Below the pieces are notes generated by a model that was given only the letters and a program-made list of their open reading frames with translations, did not search any database and was not told the origin of the DNA. Position numbers and translations under genes: made by a program. 64,000 nt of DNA from Tillandsia leiboldiana (Eukaryota > Streptophyta > Magnoliopsida > Poales > Bromeliaceae), in NCBI GenBank assembly GCA_029204045.2, contig JAQNDB010000246.1, positions 42,984-106,983 on the forward strand, given 5' to 3'. Each line of letters begins with the position of its first letter. The stretch's first letter is position 1. Of the stretch, positions 24,149 through 36,190 are shown piece after piece.

Positions 24149-24604
24149 TTCACCTTAGGTTTCCTTTACATAAGATCCATGTCATACTCATCCTAGAGTT
24201 CCTTGACTCTATGTTGATCACTAGTTCACCTTAGGTTCCCTTTAGCTAAGTTCCACGTCATACTCATCCTAGAGTTCCTTGACTCTATGTTGATCACTAG
24301 TTCACCTTAGGTTCTCTTTACCTAAGTTCCATGTCATACTCATCCAAGAGTTCCTTGACTCTATGTTGATCACTAGTTCACCTTAGGTTCTCTTTACCTA
24401 AGTTCCATGTCGTACTCATCCTAGAGTTCCTTGACTCTATGTTGATCACTAGTTCACCTTAGGTTCTCTTTACCTAAGTTCCATGTCATACTCATCCTAG
24501 AGTTCCTTGACTCTATGTTGATCTCTAGTTCACCTTAGCTTCCCTTTACCTAAATCCCATGTCATATACATCCTCGAGTTCCTTGACTCTATGTTAATCA
24601 CTCT
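24149..24604. repeat. Six tandem copies of a 76-bp repeat
   Basis: Units begin with TTCACCTTAG at 24149, 24225, 24301, 24377, 24453 and 24529, exactly 76 bp apart. The E2 LTRs carry only two degenerate copies at the matching place (30770-30930), so the array expanded in this LTR. Confidence 0.92.
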
Positions 24605-25149
24605 ATCCAGTGTCCATAGGTTATCACCTAAGACCATGCCACTCGTCCACCCTAGGATAACTCCTAAGTTGATGTCACTCGTGAAACCCCTATACTAGGT
24701 TTTCTCCTAGTCTTACTACCAACAATTGTTGTTCCCTTATGTCACGTGATTCCTAGGGTTATACCCTAACATGATCACAATCATAAATAGCTAATCTTTT
24801 TCATGCATGCAATTATTTTCATCTCATTCATAAAATAATAATTATCTCTACGCATGCATATTCACCATATATCTTTGGCAACCAACAGTTGCACTTTTCC
24901 TCTGTGTCTCTTTGCACATGCACATCTATTCCTCTATCTCTAGCAACCAACAGTTGCTCTTTTTCATCTGAATCCATCTACACAGGCAATCATAATCATA
25001 ATTACCTAACGCCTCTAACAGGCTACTATCATGCTTCGAATCGAAAGCAAAGGAGCAAGGGGAGAGGTCACCCAATTTCGACAGAATTCCCTACCTTGTG
25101 CTGTCCCCAATTGCTTGTAGACACTTGCAATTGGTCTCCGCACGATTCC

Positions 25150-25960
25150 ATTTGTTTTCTCAAGCTTGCACGCAAAACGGTGTACATCCTTCGAGTCCGC
25201 ATGCAAAACGGTGCACGTCCACCAAACCTGCACGCAAAACGGTGCACGTCATTAAAGTGGGCACGCAAAACGGTGAGCGTTAATTCAACCCGCACGCAAA
25301 ACGGTGCACGTACCTCAAATCTGCACGCAAAACGGTGCACGCTTGATTATAGAGTTGCACGCAAAAAGGTGCACATCTGACTGTAGGGTTACACGCAAAA
25401 CGGTGCATATTTTTCTAGCCCTGCACGAAAAATGATGCAAAATATTAGAATCTGCACGTAAAACGGTGCGCATTGGTCCAACCTGCACGCAAAACGGAGC
25501 ACGTACCTCGTATTGGCACGCAAAATGGTGCACATTCTATTGTAGGGTTGCACGCAAAACGGTGCACATTTTTCTCGTCCTGCACGCAAAATAATGCAAA
25601 CATCAGAGTCTGCACGCAAAACGGTGCACGTTAGTCCAACCTAAATGCAAAACAGAGCGCGTACCTCGTATTAGCACGCAAAAGGTGCACGCTTTACTAT
25701 ATGGTTGCACGCAAAACGGTGCACACATTTTTAATCTTGCACGTAAAACGATGCAAAATATTAGAGTTTGCACGTAAAATGGTGCACAACAACTCAACCT
25801 GCACGCAAAACGGAGCACGTACCTTGGGTTGGCACGCAAAACGGTGCACGTTTCTTTTTCAACGTTGCACGCAAAATGGTGCACGTTTTCCGACTTTGCG
25901 CCCAAAACTGCGCATATTCTCCGAATCCGCACGCAAAACGGTGTATTTCTTCCACAAGCT
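25150..25960. repeat. Satellite-like array of a 31-bp repeat with 158-bp higher-order period
   Basis: About 25 copies of TGCACGCAAAACGGTGCA (ends TGCAC/GTGCA are complementary) are separated by variable 12-17-bp spacers. Spacers recur in order: the unit 'aacctgcacgcaaaacggagcacgtacc' or its variants start at 25481, 25639 and 25797, two steps of exactly 158 bp (five units). The array occupies the part of the LTR that differs from E2. Confidence 0.9.
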
Positions 25961-26221
25961 TGCACGCAAATCGAGGCGCGCCAAAATGCCCCTGATAGTC
26001 CGCGCAGCAAAACGGCACAGTATACACGGTCCCTAACACGCATAAGGGCACATGGTTAAATCCAAAATCCAAAAGGACACCTCAAAACTGTGCCAAAAAT
26101 ACCACAAAAATAACACGCGGGACTTACCTCGACAGCGCCGCGCCGCCCATCTGCCTTTTTGAAACACCTTGCGCGTTCCACGGGATCCACGCCGCGCCGC
26201 AGCACCCCAAGAAACCTCCTG

Positions 26222-26263
<42 letters not shown>
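26222..26263. repeat. (CT)n microsatellite
   Basis: An uninterrupted run of CT dinucleotides of about 40 bp, followed by a purine-rich tract to about 26345. On the minus strand this is a pyrimidine/GA leader downstream of the promoter. Confidence 0.9.
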
Positions 26264-26265
<2 letters not shown>

Positions 26266-26382
26266 GCTCGGGTGGAGAAGAAAAGGGAGGAAGAGAAGGT
26301 CTGCGTGGAGAAGGAAAAATAAGAGAAGAGAAGAAGAAGAGGTTCCGTGGACCCGGTCCACGGAGCCCCCCCCAATGGGGAA

Positions 26383-26517
26383 CCGCCACGTGGCGGGGAA
26401 AATTCGAATTTGACGCCTCCTGTGCCACGCGGGCGCGACACCCGCGCGCCACATGGGCGCGCGCCCCACGCGGGCCTTCTGCGACCCGCAACAGCCAGTG
26501 GGGCGCTGCCACGTGGC
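26383..26517 (-). promoter_or_regulatory. G-box palindromes in the E1 LTR
   Basis: CCGCCACGTGGCGG at 26383-26396 is a perfect 14-bp palindrome and GCCACGTGGC recurs at 26508-26517. CACGTG is the core of plant bZIP/bHLH sites. The same decamer lies upstream of the TATA boxes of LTRs A, C and D. Confidence 0.55.
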
Positions 26518-27103
26518 GCCCCACCGGTCGCGCGCGCATGTTTTATCCGTTTTCGCCCCATTTTCTGTCCGTTTCTCGCCCGTTTCCGTCCAAATTTGAC
26601 AGGCAGGCTCCTCTCAGCTTAATTTATCACAGAAAATTTTAAATTTTCAATTTGGGCTATTTCTGGGTCACCAAAAGTCTCGCTGTATCCATAATCGTTG
26701 GCGGACCCTGTTCTCACAATCCGGGAATCCGATCAACACGAAACTTTTACTGTGGCCTTAGAACATATTTACGGAGCTCCCAGAATTTTCTCAGAATTTT
26801 CTGACACTGTTGGCGGAGCCCGTTCTCACTATCCGGGCATCCGATCAACGCGAAACTTTTACTGTGGCCTTAAAACATATTTACGGAGCTTTCGTAATTT
26901 TCTCAGAATTTTCCAACACTGTGAATTTTCCACTAAAAATCTTGGTCCCATTTCTCAAATAAAATTTTAGATCTCACATTTTTATCCCGATTTGGGCCCA
27001 ATTCGCTTCCAAACCATTCTTTACTTCCCTAACTTTCATAAAAGTAGTATTTCATACTATTTTTATTTAGATTTATTTATATACCAGATTTCGGTACATT
27101 ACA

Positions 27104-29069
27104 TTCTACCCCCCTTAAAATAAGTTTCGTCCTCGAAACTTGAATCACATCTTGACTCCTACTTGATCGAGAGGGAGGAATCTTGCCCTCACTACTGGGC
27201 TCACTGTATATCGTGACCGGCATCAAATTGCCTGCTCGCCGAGACTACACGAGCAACTCCTTCATGAATCCCTATCTCAATTCAGGGACAAAAACAGACC
27301 TGGTGTCTGGCCACTTTCACCAAGTAGGTGAAAGACACAGTTGAGCACTTGTTCTCTCAATTGCCACGAATGACCCAATTTTTACTTACGAAATTTTCAC
27401 TTTAATTCCGCCATCATTCTTTTCACAACGAGGTTGCATCTGCAACTAATTACATTTACCGCATTTTCTTTCCGATCGCTCCGCTGCCTAATATGGAGTG
27501 CAAAGGCCAATCCACAAGTCCTCAACTATCACACATGTTGCTAGTGCTCTAAGTCCACGGGTTATCAGCTAACCCGACATCTCGGACTACTAATAGATTC
27601 ACAGACCACGGTCAAATAGGGGCCTATAGCCCAACTAGTCCAACTCTGTATAATGGCTCTCACTAGCACACAGACCCAATCGTCATACGGGTAGATCCTC
27701 ACTTAGGATTACTACACCAACACTCCCACTAGGAGCTACAGTAACTCAATCACCACTAGCTCTACGGCCTGGTCATATCACACTCTCAGTGTACTAATAG
27801 CCTCAATGCTCACACGTGGCATTCCACGTTCCCGGGTCATCGCTCGGACTACCGTCCCGACCAAAACTCTATCATGCCCCGCCATCAGGTCTCGGGCCGC
27901 TGTCTCTCACAGCCGACTGCGCCTGCCCACTGGGCTACAGGCCCACAGTCCACAAACATGGTCCAGGCACGGATTGTCCCAAAGCGAACCCGCTAATCGT
28001 CGCCACGCGACCACTATGCTCACTGAGCAAAACCAACTGACAAGTCGTCAATCCACGACCCAAACTCTCTATCAACTCTGGCCACACTGGGCAACGGCTA
28101 ATGTGCCACCTAATCAGCTCTCTCTGGCTAAACGATACTTGTGCTCCATGAGCACCCAAACAGTTGGGCATCCTACGCCCCCACGCTAACTCGTGAAAAT
28201 CCAGTGTTAAGCGGTTTGCTTACGCACCCCTACGGCTCTTGTGCAACTCTCCCAACTGGGTCGAGGCACCACAATAACTGTTCACCAGCTCTGGTGATTA
28301 ACACGCGAATCCTGCGGTGGCAATCCTTGCCATTATGCCGATCCATCAGACCGGCGCCATAAAACTCTCGCTCTTTCGAGAGGTCCTCGTACCTTGAAGC
28401 CTACTCTGGGCCACATTAACTCCACTATGCGGCAACTCAGCCACAATCGTTACGCCACACGGTTACTACCGTCATCAGGGGTGAATTCCCCTGCCAGGCC
28501 TGTAAATCTTTCTTGCCCTAACCCTCAGGGCCCATTAACTTGGTTCTCGCACATAGCGATCACCAGCGTTCTGTGAGTCGATCTCTCACTGGACCTTTCC
28601 AACCATACCTTGCCAGCAAAATAGCTGACACAAGCTTATAACACCCCTTGCTGAAGGTGCGGGGTGCGCCAACAAAAACTTGGTGGCCACTGCCACCCTC
28701 TCTACTGTCGCCCCAACACGCGGCGACGCCGTATACTCATGCATCATTATACAGCCTCAGCTCGCTGCGCTATCAGCCACTAGAGCCTTTTGATATGCTC
28801 CGACTGTCCCCCTTGAAGCCACCCATAGGCGTCGGAATCTGTCTTCCTGTCGGCGGGAAGTTTTCGCTTAGCGGCAAGAAGCTTGATTTGCTGCTGGACC
28901 ACACCAATAAGTGCGGCCACCTGCTATCGCAGCTCATGTACGTCGTTTCACCCCGAGACCTCTCGTGACTCGAGTCGAAACAGGTGTGTTTCCCTATGTG
29001 GTGTCATCGCCAATATGCACACCACAACGAAACAACTAGCCCAAACTTAGCCGTTTGAGCAACGCGCAG
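27104..29069 (-). mobile_element. LARD 'E1' internal region, noncoding, truncated by E2 insertion
   Basis: The PPT-proximal motif AGTTTCGAGGACGAAACT (minus strand, about 27124-27141) sits next to the LTR. The rest aligns with E2 internal regions (34068-36190, and 45293-48878 without its insert). It stops at 29069, 283 bp before the place where E2's PBS would be. No gag, protease, RT or integrase motif is found in any frame. Confidence 0.75.
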
Positions 29070-29541
29070 TGTCACGCCCCGAGTCCGCCAATTTGTACGG
29101 TTCGGGCACGCCAACAGACCCGCCAATCGGGTAAGAACTTTTTCTACCCGAAAGGAACGGTAACATCCATAATAACACAACAAGTGTATGCGGAAGCTCA
29201 ATATCAGAGTACTAAAAATCACTACAAATTTAAAACTTTCATTCAATAACAAATAGTTAATGCGGAAATGAAAGCATACAAGAGTGAACCATAAATTAAA
29301 TTTATTACACTTTACATTTCTGAACTTGCAAATAAAATTATTACAATTCCTTTACATAAATTTCCTCACCATACAAGGTTCACTCAAGAAATATATAAAA
29401 AGGGGTACCTCTGCTAGACCCTCTAGGTCTCTATGCTACTGGGCTCTTGCCCCTGTCGTATGCCTCGCCGTCTGCATCTGAACCGTCTCGACCGCTGTAT
29501 CCATACCTGAACCTGTGGGGGGGAGGTCACCCAAGGGGTGT

Positions 29542-29562
29542 GAGAACTCCGACAGAGTTCCC
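29542..29562 (-). other. Conserved LTR stem-loop, LARD version
   Basis: On the minus strand GGGAACTC pairs with GAGTTCTC (8 bp, one G-U), loop TGTCG, flanked by CCCACT and CACACCC. It lies 472 bp from the LTR 3' end and is repeated at 40791-40811 in LTR 2. Confidence 0.6.
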
Positions 29563-31984
29563 AGTGGGTTCAACCATAGAGAAAAAGTGTCCTACACCAC
29601 TTGGTCCAATGGAAGCAATAACAATAGTATGCTAGGAAATCTAAAATCCTCAATATCAAAATGTGGCTAAGCTATATATATATATCACTATCTGTATACT
29701 CATCGATCCAGCACTACTCTGTCTAGCCATACTAGGTTACTAAGCACCAACTCGGCCACTATGCCGCTGTATATAGGGTCAAGCTAACCCGGCCACCTTG
29801 GCCACTCTATTTTTCTTTATTCTTTAAATTCTGGTGCTTTAGTTCAAGTTAACCCTCATAAATTCTTATCCAACGGGCCCCAGCCCGGTAGTCCTGCTAC
29901 CATAAGATAAGATTTCTAAGGTTGCCGATAACACCCGCAAGTGCTACCCCGCCCAACGGGGAACTTGTCCTACGGGTCACTGCCCAGGAGAGGGACACTG
30001 CCCATGGCTCCGACAAGGCTACTTTTTACCCCCGAAGGTACGCTCGTTTTATCTTTATATTTTCTTTCTTTTCTTTTCTTTTTCTTTCTCTTTTTGCTTT
30101 AGTTCTTAGCCTCTTTGCCTTTGAACACTTGCTTTCCTTTCTTATTCGAGCTTATAGCTCCCTTTTTGCCATTGGCAAATCTCTTTCTCTTTCCCTTGAG
30201 CATTTTGCTCCTTGCTTTCACTTTAAGCCTTTCGAAAGTACCTCATCCGACGGGTCACTGCCCAGGGAGTCCTGCTCCACATGACGAGTCTCAAATTCGA
30301 AGGCGTCTGTTACATTCTCTTTCTGTTCCCTTTTATCTTAAGCAATTTGCTTGTCTTGGTTATTAAGCCTCTTTTAGCTTACTTTTAAACTTTGCCTTTT
30401 GCATTAATTACCTCTTATCCTAGGTCTCGCCATAAGGATAACCAGAGGGTCTCTTGGACTCTTATCATTCCCTTTCATTTATTTAACTCAGATTGAAGTT
30501 AAAGTTGCTGTCCATTTGCCCAGGCACCCTATGACCCACTCTAGGGTTGTATTATTTAGCTTTTTGACTTTGTGATTACACAAACTTTTCCTTAGAGTTT
30601 GACTCTAAGTTGATCACTTTGCTATCAGTTTAATTCATTAAACTTTGTGGCCACATACTCTTTTCTTTGCCGAACCTGGAGTTACATTATCTCTATTTAC
30701 CTGTTGCACCTTGCATTTAGAGTTAACTTAACTCTAATCCATTTTCTGTGAGTATAAACTCTACTAGTTCACCTTAGGTTCTCTTACCTAAGTTTCATAT
30801 CACGTTTAACCTAGAGTTCCTTGACTCTATGTTGACTAGTCTATTCTCAACTCACTAACTTACCTTAGGTTTCCTTTACCTAAGTCTTATATCATGCTCA
30901 TCCTAGAGTCCTTGACTCTATGTTGATCACTCTATCCAAAGCCTTAGGTTATCTCCTAAGATAATGCCACTCATTCAATCCTAGGATAAACTTCTAAGTT
31001 TGATCCACTCATTAACCCTGAGTCTAAGTTTTCTCCTAGTCTTACTACCAACATGTCCTTTTCCTTATGCTTTCACATGATTCCTAGGGCCATACCCTAA
31101 CATGATCACAATCATGAAATAATAAATCCCTTCTTATGCATGCGATTATTTCCATCTCAATCATGAATAATATTCATCGTCTATGTAGATAAATCAAAAT
31201 TTCATTTCCCTCTATATTCATTTAAACATGTAAATACATCATCTATTTTCCTTTCTCCATCATTCATAATCACAATTAAAATTACACTACACTAGCATGC
31301 TTACTATAATGCTTCAAAATCAAAAGCAGAGGAAAAAGTGGAGAGGTCACCCATTTTCGGTAAAATCCCCCACCTCGATGTTTTCTCCTGTTCTTGAAAG
31401 AGACGAATTTCGCTCTTTTGATCTCCGAGGTTTTCCCTAAATCGTAAGGAAAGAAAATCGTGAAGCAATCGCTTACATAATTCACTAATTTCAATAAAAC
31501 GATAAAACTTAGCCTCTTTGACAACTAAAAGGGAAAAATCTCTATTTGATCACTTTCTCACAAAAAGGCTATTTTTGGATTGGCTCACAAAAATGGGAGA
31601 AGAACAATCCCCCCTTGATATGTTGCCAAAGAGAAACTTGCTCTCTTTGACCATGGGCCAAGATGCTCCCAAAAATTTGAGAAAAGCTCAATTTGAGCAA
31701 TTCCCCAATTTTTTAGAACATAGACGGTAAACCTCTTAATTGAGTCTCCTCTCGAATCGATTTGTAGGGCATATGGGAGAAAATCCCATTCTTGCCACGC
31801 TTGCTAAAGAGAAATTTTTGATCTCTTTAATATAGGGCAAAATGTCCAAAATTTGGGTGAAAAACTCAATTTGAGAAATTCTCCATAAATCGGCGACATT
31901 GCTCACTTAAGAAGAAAAGAAGGAAATCTCTTCTTCTTCTTTTCCTTTCTTTCTTTTTCTTCTCTCTTTTTTTTTTTTATGGTT

Positions 31985-32278
31985 AAATTTCCTGCTGCCT
32001 CTGCGGGCAGCTGCTGCTACCTTGTGCAGCAGCAGCAGGGCCAGCAGCTGCCCCCAAGGCAGCTGCTCAAGCAGCTGCCAGGGCAGCTGCTCAAGCAGCT
32101 GCCAGGGCAGCTGCGCATTGTAGCTGCGCAAGCAGCTGCCAAGGCAGCTGCTCAAGCTGCCAGCGCAAGTGGCTGGTGCTTGGCTGCAGCAGCAGCCAAG
32201 CAGCAGCATGTTAGGCTGCCAACAGCAGCAGCCGCAGCTGCAGCAATGCTTGCTGTTGCTGGCAGCAGCTAGGCTGCA
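31985..32278. repeat. CAG/CTG-rich compound repeat in E2 LTR 1
   Basis: Runs of CAGCTGC and GCAGCAGCAG. LTR 2 (43233-43500) lacks one block of about 27 bp present here, and this accounts for most of the length difference between the two LTRs. Confidence 0.85.
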
Positions 32279-32339
32279 GCCTCCCATGTGAATAGAAGGG
32301 GAAAAACACAAGGGAAAGAGAGAAAAATACCTTCCTTCA

Positions 32340-32565
32340 CACCAAGAGGGAGAGAGAGAGAGAAAGAGAGAGTAAAATACCTTCTTTCTTCTTTCCTTCT
32401 TCTTTCTTTCCTTCTTTCTTCTTTCCTTCTTCTTTCTTTCCTTCTTTCTTTCTTCCTTCTTCCTTCTCCTTTCCTTTTTCTTTCTCTCTTTCGTTTCCTG
32501 CTCCAACAGTGAGAGGGAGAGAGAGAGAGAGAGTGAATTTTCAAAAAGAGGGAGAGAGAGAGGGC
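32340..32565. repeat. GA and TTCTTTCC microsatellite tracts
   Basis: (GA)n at 32349-32374 and 32516-32535 flank a long CTTTCTTCC-type pyrimidine tract (32380-32480). The same tracts occur in LTR 2 at about 43570-43785. Confidence 0.88.
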
Positions 32566-32789
32566 ATTTAATTTACCTGCAGGTGGTGGTTGGAGGGGAA
32601 GTGTGCAATTACACTTTTGCCCCAAACTTATAATGAATACCCCAAATTGCCCTCATTCCCTGCAGTTTTGCCCCTGCAGAGAGCAATTTCGGGTACCCTT
32701 CTTCCTCCGCGTTTTACCGTCAACTAGAAAATCGAAATCGAAATTTTTCTTCTCCCCTTTATTGTACAAATTTTTCTTAGACTTTCGAT

Positions 32790-33270
32790 GATTTCTTTTA
32801 AATTTTTGGGCTACTCTAAGCCCTCGAAAGAGAGTCCCGAAAAAGCTTCGTGATAAACTGCATTAGCAACAACTGCAGTTTCAGAATTCTTGAAGCATTT
32901 TTCTTCGCTTTGTTCTCCTATTTTTCTTCAATCGCTCACCTCGGCACTTCACCCCTTTTAATCAGCAAACGTTTCTGAGACACCCCACGATTTCTTTTAA
33001 ATTTTTGGGCTTCTCTAAGCCCTCGAAAGAGAGCCCCGAAAAAGCTTCGCGATCAACTGCACTGTTAAAAACTACAGTTTCAGAATTCTCGAAGCATTTT
33101 TCTTCTCTTCGTTCTCCTATTTTCCTCCAATTGCTCACCTCGGCATTTCACCCCTTTTAATCAGGAAAATTTTCTGAGACACCCCACGATTTCTTTTAAA
33201 TTTTTGGGCTTCTCTAAGCCCTCGAAAGAGAGCCCCGAAAAAGCTTCGCGATCACAGAATTCAGAATCTC
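32790..33270. repeat. Tandem repeat of 199 bp, 2.4 copies
   Basis: Units starting GATTTCTTTTAAATTTTTGG are at 32790, 32989 and 33188, exactly 199 bp apart. They are repeated in LTR 2 from about 44016. Confidence 0.9.
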
Positions 33271-33299
33271 TGAATTTTTGCTAAGTCCTCGGGGTTCAA

Positions 33300-33725
33300 G
33301 TCACTTCTCGACCCGATGCCCTTCGCGTCAGTCCGAAATGCACCGAACTCGACTGTAATCATATTTAAAACATGTTACAAGTCTTCTCGCTGAATTTCGC
33401 CATTTTGCGAATTCGGCGTACGTGGGCTTAATTTTTACAAACTTGAAGATCCGATTTCCAACTACAACTCACTTTTCGACTCAACGGCTTTTTCGTCGAT
33501 TCGAAATTCTTCCAACCCACTTGTAATTACATTTGAAATGTGTTACAAGTATTTTTGCTGAGTTTCGCCACTTTCCAGAAATCGGCGAACTTAAGTTTTA
33601 GAATTTGAAACTTCAAATTCTCAACTTACAACTCACTTTTCGACTCAACGGCCTCTGCGTTGATTCGAAATGCTTACAACTCACTTGTAATTACATTTGA
33701 AATATGTTACAAGTATTTTTGCTGA
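33300..33725. repeat. Three degenerate tandem copies, about 130-160 bp each
   Basis: Each contains TGTAATTACATTTGAAATGT or a close variant followed by GTTACAAGT and a GCTGARTTTCGCCA-like end. Conserved in LTR 2. Confidence 0.75.
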
Positions 33726-34067
33726 GTTTGGCCATTTCTGGGTCACCAAAAGCCTCGCTGTATCAAAAATCGCTGGCGGACCCCGTTCTCGCAATCCGGG
33801 TGTCCGATCAACGCGAAATTTTTACTGTGGCCTTAAAACAACACTACGGAGCTCCCAGAATTTTCTCAGAATTTTCTGACTCTGTGAATTTTCTGCTCAA
33901 AATCTGGGCCCCCTTTTTCAATTAAAATTCTAAATCCCTCATTTTTAATCCGATTTCGGCCCAATTCGCTTCCACATCATCCACACTTCTCTAACTTTCA
34001 TAAAAATAGTATTTCATACCATTTTTATTTAGATTTATTATATGTGCCGAAAATCCGGTACATTACA

Positions 34068-36190
34068 TTCTACCCCACTTAAAATAGTTTCGTCCTCGAA
34101 ACTTAAGTCACACTGCGACTCAAATCTGATCGAGAGGGGGGGAATCTTACCCCCAATGTTGGGCCTACTATACATCGTTACTAGGCATCATACTGCCACG
34201 AATGACCCAGTCTTTATCTGCGAAAATTTTCCACTTTAATTCCGCCATCATTCTTTCACAACGAGGTTGCATCTGCAACCAATTACCCTTACCGTATTTT
34301 TTTCCGGTCGCTCCGCTGCCTAATGTGGAGGGCAAGGCCAATCCACAAGTCCTCAGCTATCACACACGCTGCTAGTGCTCTAAGTCCACGGGTTATCAGC
34401 TAACCCGATATATCGGACTACTAATAGGTTCACAAACCACGGTCCAACAGGGGCCTATAGCCCAAAACTAGTCCAACACTGTACAACGGCTCTCGCTAGC
34501 CCACAGACCCAATCGTCAAACGGGTAGATCCACACTTAGGATCACTACACCAACACTCCTACTAGGAGCTACAATACCTCAATCATCACCAGCACTACGG
34601 CCTGATCACATCACACACTCTCAGTGTACTAACAGCCTCAAGGCTCACACGTGGCATTTCACGTTCCCGGGTCATCGCTCGGACTACCGCCCCGACCAAA
34701 TCTCTATCATGCCCCGCCCTCAGGTCTCGGGCCGCTGTCTCTCATAGCCGACTGCGCCTGCCCACTGGGCTACAGGCCCACAGTCCACAAACATGGTCCA
34801 GGCACGGATCGTCCCCAAGCGAACCCGCTAATCGTCGCCACGCGACCACTACGCTCCACTGAGCAAAAACCCACTAACTAGTCGTCAATCCACGACTCAA
34901 ACTCTCTATCAACTCTGGCCATACTGGGCAAAGGCTAATACGCCACCTAATCAGCTCTCTTTGGCTAAACGATACTTGTGCTCCATAAGCACCCAAACAG
35001 TTGGGCATCCGACGACTCTACGCTAACTCGTAAAAATCCAGTGTTAAGCGACTTACTTCAGCACATCTACGGCGCTTGTGCAACTCTCCCAACTGAGTCG
35101 AGGCACCACAATAACTGTTCACCAACTCTGGTGATTAACACGCAAATCCTGCGGTGGCAATCCTTGCTATTACACCGATCCATCAGAACGGCGCCACAAA
35201 ACTCTCGCTCTTTCGAGAGGTTCTCGCATCCTGAGGCCTACTCTAGGCCTTACCAACTCCACTATGCGGCAAACACAGCCACAGTTGTCACGCCACACGG
35301 TTACTACCGTCATTAGGGGCAAATTCCCGCCGCCTGTCCCGTAAATCTTTCTTGCCCTAATCCTTAGGACATAGCAACTTGGCTCTCGCGACATAGCGAT
35401 CACCATTTACCTCGTGAGTCGGTCTCTCACTGGACCTTACTAACCATACTTTGCCAGCAACCTAGCTGACACAAGCGTAAAACACCTTATGCTGAAGGTG
35501 TAGGGTGCGCCGACAAAAGTTCGGCGGCCACTGCCACTCTCTCTACTGTCGCCCCTAAACGCGGCGACGCCGTATACTCATGCGTCATCTATACAGCCTC
35601 AGCTTGCTGCCCTATCAGCCACTGGAGCCTATCGATCTGCTCCGACTGTCACATTGACGCCACCCATAGGCGTCAGAGGTTGCCTCCCTGCCGGCGGAAA
35701 ATTTCCGCCTATCGGCAAGAAGATTCCTCATGTTACTGGACCACACCAATAAGTGTGGTCACCAGCTATCGCAACTCGTGTACCTCGTTTGACCCCGAGC
35801 CCTCTCGTGACTCGAGTCAAAACAGGTGCGTTTCCCTATGTGGTGTCATCGCCAATGTGCACACCACAACGAAACAACTAGCCCAAACGTAGCCATTTGA
35901 GCAACGCGCAGTCTACATACCGACGAAAAGGCTCGTGGACTCAATCATGCGAAAGTATAAGAGGGTACTTCTTTTCATCTCCAACATTACGTTGTCGGCC
36001 GCCAACGTAATATCTGAAGAATGAAAGCTTGTCGCCCTCGATCAGTCCCAACATCCTTTTTGGGAACAACAATAATCAATCGAATACTTTCGCCCACTAA
36101 TCAACACGCTCTCTCGTACTAATCCCTAGGGTCTCCCTAAGGCTCACTAACCACCTAGGACTATTCCTAGTCTCTGATACCACTCTAATC
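34068..36190 (-). other. E2 internal region 1, noncoding, 2123 bp
   Basis: The PBS lies next to LTR 2 (minus-strand TGGTATCAGAG, 36172-36182) and the PPT-proximal motif AGTTTCGAGGACGAAACT lies next to LTR 1. Short frames of up to about 112 codons (34651-34881, 34978-35316, 35680-35892) show no domain and are not conserved as frames in E1. Length and lack of coding fit a LARD. Confidence 0.8.
36172..36182 (-). other. PBS of E2 unit 1
   Basis: Minus-strand TGGTATCAGAG, 8 bases from the LTR terminus. The second copy is at 48860-48870. Confidence 0.82.

Larger units (their letters stand above)
23361..27103 (-). mobile_element. LARD 'E1' 3' LTR, minus strand, 3' end missing
   Basis: On the minus strand it starts TGTAATGTACCG at 27103, next to the internal PPT region, and matches the E2 LTR (29070-34067) at both ends: 26640-27103 with 33725-34067, and 23361-25080 with about 30030-31375. 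The middle (25100-26640) has no counterpart in E2. The last 1 kb toward the LTR 3' end is replaced by the copia-type remnant at about 23360. Confidence 0.75.
29070..34067 (-). repeat. E2 LTR 1, uninterrupted, 4998 bp
   Basis: Minus-strand termini TGTAATGTACCGG and CTCGGGGCGTGACA. It contains the stem-loop (29542-29562), CAG/CTG-rich and pyrimidine tracts, and two sets of tandem repeats listed separately. At 29180 the sequence ACAACAAGTGTATGCGG shows the empty site of the solo LTR found in LTRs 2 and 3. Confidence 0.88.

Noticed and set aside
25150..25960. CRISPR-like repeat-spacer array
   Set aside because: Repeat is only about 18 bp with many mismatches, spacers are 12-17 bp and recur in a fixed order, and the setting is a plant LTR. 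It is a tandem satellite.
32288..32625. Lys/Glu/Arg-rich and Ser/Leu-rich frames in the E2 LTR
   Set aside because: Translation of GA and TTC microsatellites.
34651..35892. Small plus-strand frames repeated in both E2 internal regions
   Set aside because: They are antisense to the element, lack domains and owe their repetition to the array duplication. In E1 they are disrupted or altered.
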